Assembly (NCBI GenBank): GCA_041486185.1
Contig: JBGPKX010000101.1
Coordinates: forward strand, 1-16,517
Reading direction: 5' to 3'
Length of the DNA stretch: 16,517 nt
Origin: QHXW01 sp041486185
GTDB taxonomy: Bacteria; Acidobacteriota; Terriglobia; Bryobacterales; Bryobacteraceae
In this document: positions 15,409 to 16,517 of the stretch, piece by piece
How positions within the stretch are numbered: position 1 is the stretch's first letter
Layout: every line of letters starts with the position of its first letter
Position numbers and translations under genes: made by a program
Notes under the pieces: generated by a model
Told to the model about the DNA's origin: nothing
What the model saw: only the letters and a program-made list of their open reading frames with translations
Database searches by the model: none

Positions 15409-16517
15409 CTACGACGGCGCCTTGCCGGTTGCCGGCCGCTCCACCGCCACCACATCGCCCGGCGAGACTCCCGCACGCACCACCGCGGCTACATGGTTCT
15501 GCAAGCCCATCTCGATTTCGCGCCGCTGCCAGCCCGAAGAAGTCTGCATGAATACAAACGGCTTCGCGCTGCCTTCGAAGAATATCGCGTTCAGAGGCGC
15601 GAGCGTGGCTTGCTTTTCGGACGCGAGCAGAATGTCCGCGCTGGCCGAAAGATCGGGGATCACGCGCGGATCGATCTGTTCAAGCTTCAGCCGGATGGGG
15701 ATCTCCCGCATGTAATTGGGCCGCCAGACGCCCGGTTTGGTCATGGCGCCCACGCCCACCACGCGCGCCGGGAACTGGAATCCCGGATACGCGTCCAGGC
15801 GTGCCGTGGCTTTCGCTCCCAGCCGCATGGATTCCGCATCCACCTGGTTCACGTTCGCCATGACCACCATGGAGCTCGGATCGACGATCTGCATGAACGT
15901 CATGCCCGGCCAGATCTGATCGCCCTGCTGCACCTGCCCGAAATCGCCGCCGCGCCAGATGGTCTGCATCACCACGATGCCGTCCATGGGCGCGCGCACG
16001 ATCATGCGATTCACATTCATAGTGGCGCGGTCGAGCTCGATCTTAGCCTGATCGCGCTCGATCTCGGACGCTCGGAGTTGAGCGCGCTCGGAAGCTTCGA
16101 CCAAGTTGGCTTCCGCCGCGACCTGCTTGTACTGCGCCTCGGCTTCCTGGGCCGCCAGCTTCAGATCCTCCGCCTCGATAGCCGAGCGCACTTCAGCCGT
16201 TTTCAGATCGAGCAGCGCTTTATCCAAGTTCGCTTTGCTGCTATAGATCAGTTGCTTGTGCGCTTCTTGCGCGGTCGCCAGGTCCGCCTTCAGCTTCTTG
16301 ACATCGGCGTCCAGTTGAATCACAGCCGTCTTGTAATCATCCAGCCGGTTCAACTGATACTGGCGGTCGAATTCGGCCACGATCTCGCCCTTTTTCACGC
16401 GGATGCCCGGCTTGGCCACCTCAACCAGCACCAGCGAAAAGTCGGAGCCGCCGCCACCGCCAGTGCCCGCGCCACCACCCCCGCCGCCGCCACCGGTACC
16501 GCCCGTGCCGAGCAGGC
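15409..16517 (-). CDS. HlyD/MacA-type periplasmic adaptor (first of three), N-terminus cut by right edge
   Basis: At least 368 residues lie in the window; the frame is open through the right edge, so signal or anchor and true start are missing. The visible part starts with a glycine-rich stretch (about 20 residues, 16444-16511, broken by a few Thr/Ala), then a lipoyl half (FSLVLVEVAKPGIRVKKGEIVAEFDRQ). A long coiled coil follows (DADVKKLKADLATAQEAHK through ASEIERDQAKIELDRATMNV), then the second lipoyl half MIVRAPMDGIVVMQTIWRGGDFGQ. The beta-barrel runs DPSSMVVMANVNQVDAESM to IPDLSASADILLASEKQATL, and the membrane-proximal domain ends PGDVVAVERPATGKAPS. GTG at 16431 is internal, not a start. 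It lies 22 bp before the next adaptor and is probably in one operon with it, the third adaptor, the permease and TolC-family gene. Confidence 0.9.
   Translation of the reverse strand, partial: LLGTGGTGGGGGGGGAGTGGGGGSDFSLVLVEVAKPGIRVKKGEIVAEFDRQYQLNRLDDYKTAVIQLDADVKKLKADLATAQEAHKQLIYSSKANLDKALLDLKTAEVRSAIEAEDLKLAAQEAEAQYKQVAAEANLVEASERAQLRASEIERDQAKIELDRATMNVNRMIVRAPMDGIVVMQTIWRGGDFGQVQQGDQIWPGMTFMQIVDPSSMVVMANVNQVDAESMRLGAKATARLDAYPGFQFPARVVGVGAMTKPGVWRPNYMREIPIRLKLEQIDPRVIPDLSASADILLASEKQATLAPLNAIFFEGSAKPFVFMQTSSGWQRREIEMGLQNHVAAVVRAGVSPGDVVAVERPATGKAPS

Noticed and set aside
15387..15476. Upstream extension of the second adaptor to 15476
   Set aside because: It would overlap the preceding adaptor by 68 bp and encodes an Arg-rich stretch that looks like an out-of-frame reading of that gene; ATG at 15386 gives a normal anchor.
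13953..15551. 532-codon rightward open frame over the second adaptor
   Set aside because: Antisense shadow; the leftward frame has complete adaptor domains and a TM anchor.

Overview
The window looks like part of an Acidobacteriota chromosome, probably near Bryobacterales/Solibacter. This is inferred from gene content: an Oar-like TonB-dependent receptor with an N-terminal carboxypeptidase-regulatory fold, a PPC / PSCyt-DUF1549-DUF1553 / DUF1501 trio, and a large HlyD-permease-TolC cluster, all in GC-rich DNA (about 60% by eye). No rRNA, tRNA, CRISPR array, prophage or intact insertion sequence was found.

Left part (1-6608). The N-terminal third of a TonB-dependent receptor runs leftward off the window from 707. 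A 359-bp divergent intergenic region (708-1066) holds a candidate promoter, an 11-bp dyad overlapping its -35 region, and a 121-bp MITE-like structure. Rightward from 1067 runs a tight three-gene operon: a secreted protein with two PPC-type beta-sandwich domains, a secreted multidomain protein with cytochrome-like CX4CH and CX2CH motifs (PSCyt1-like, Big_2, DUF1549, DUF1553), and a Tat-exported DUF1501 protein of the sulfatase/alkaline-phosphatase fold. The first two overlap by 4 bp (ATGA) and the third follows after 8 bp. The biochemical function of this trio is not known to me, which makes it the best candidate here for an uncharacterised system.

Middle (6609-9204). A solitary ribbon-helix-helix antitoxin-like gene converges on the DUF1501 gene. 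It has a 15-bp palindrome just upstream that could be its operator, but no toxin gene follows it. Next comes mutL, with intact GHKL ATPase motifs and C-terminal endonuclease motifs. Between mutL and the next gene is an array of 7-bp repeats arranged as two inverted arms that can fold into a long hairpin.

Right part (9205-16517). A leftward, probably co-transcribed efflux/secretion cluster reads, in transcription order: an HlyD-type adaptor (cut by the right window edge), a second adaptor, a third adaptor with a long Pro/Ala/Gly-rich insertion, a MacB/FtsX-type permease, and a TolC-family outer-membrane factor. Together they would form a tripartite envelope-spanning exporter. The ABC ATPase is not in the window and may lie upstream beyond 16517. 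Three non-identical adaptors in a row for one permease is unusual.
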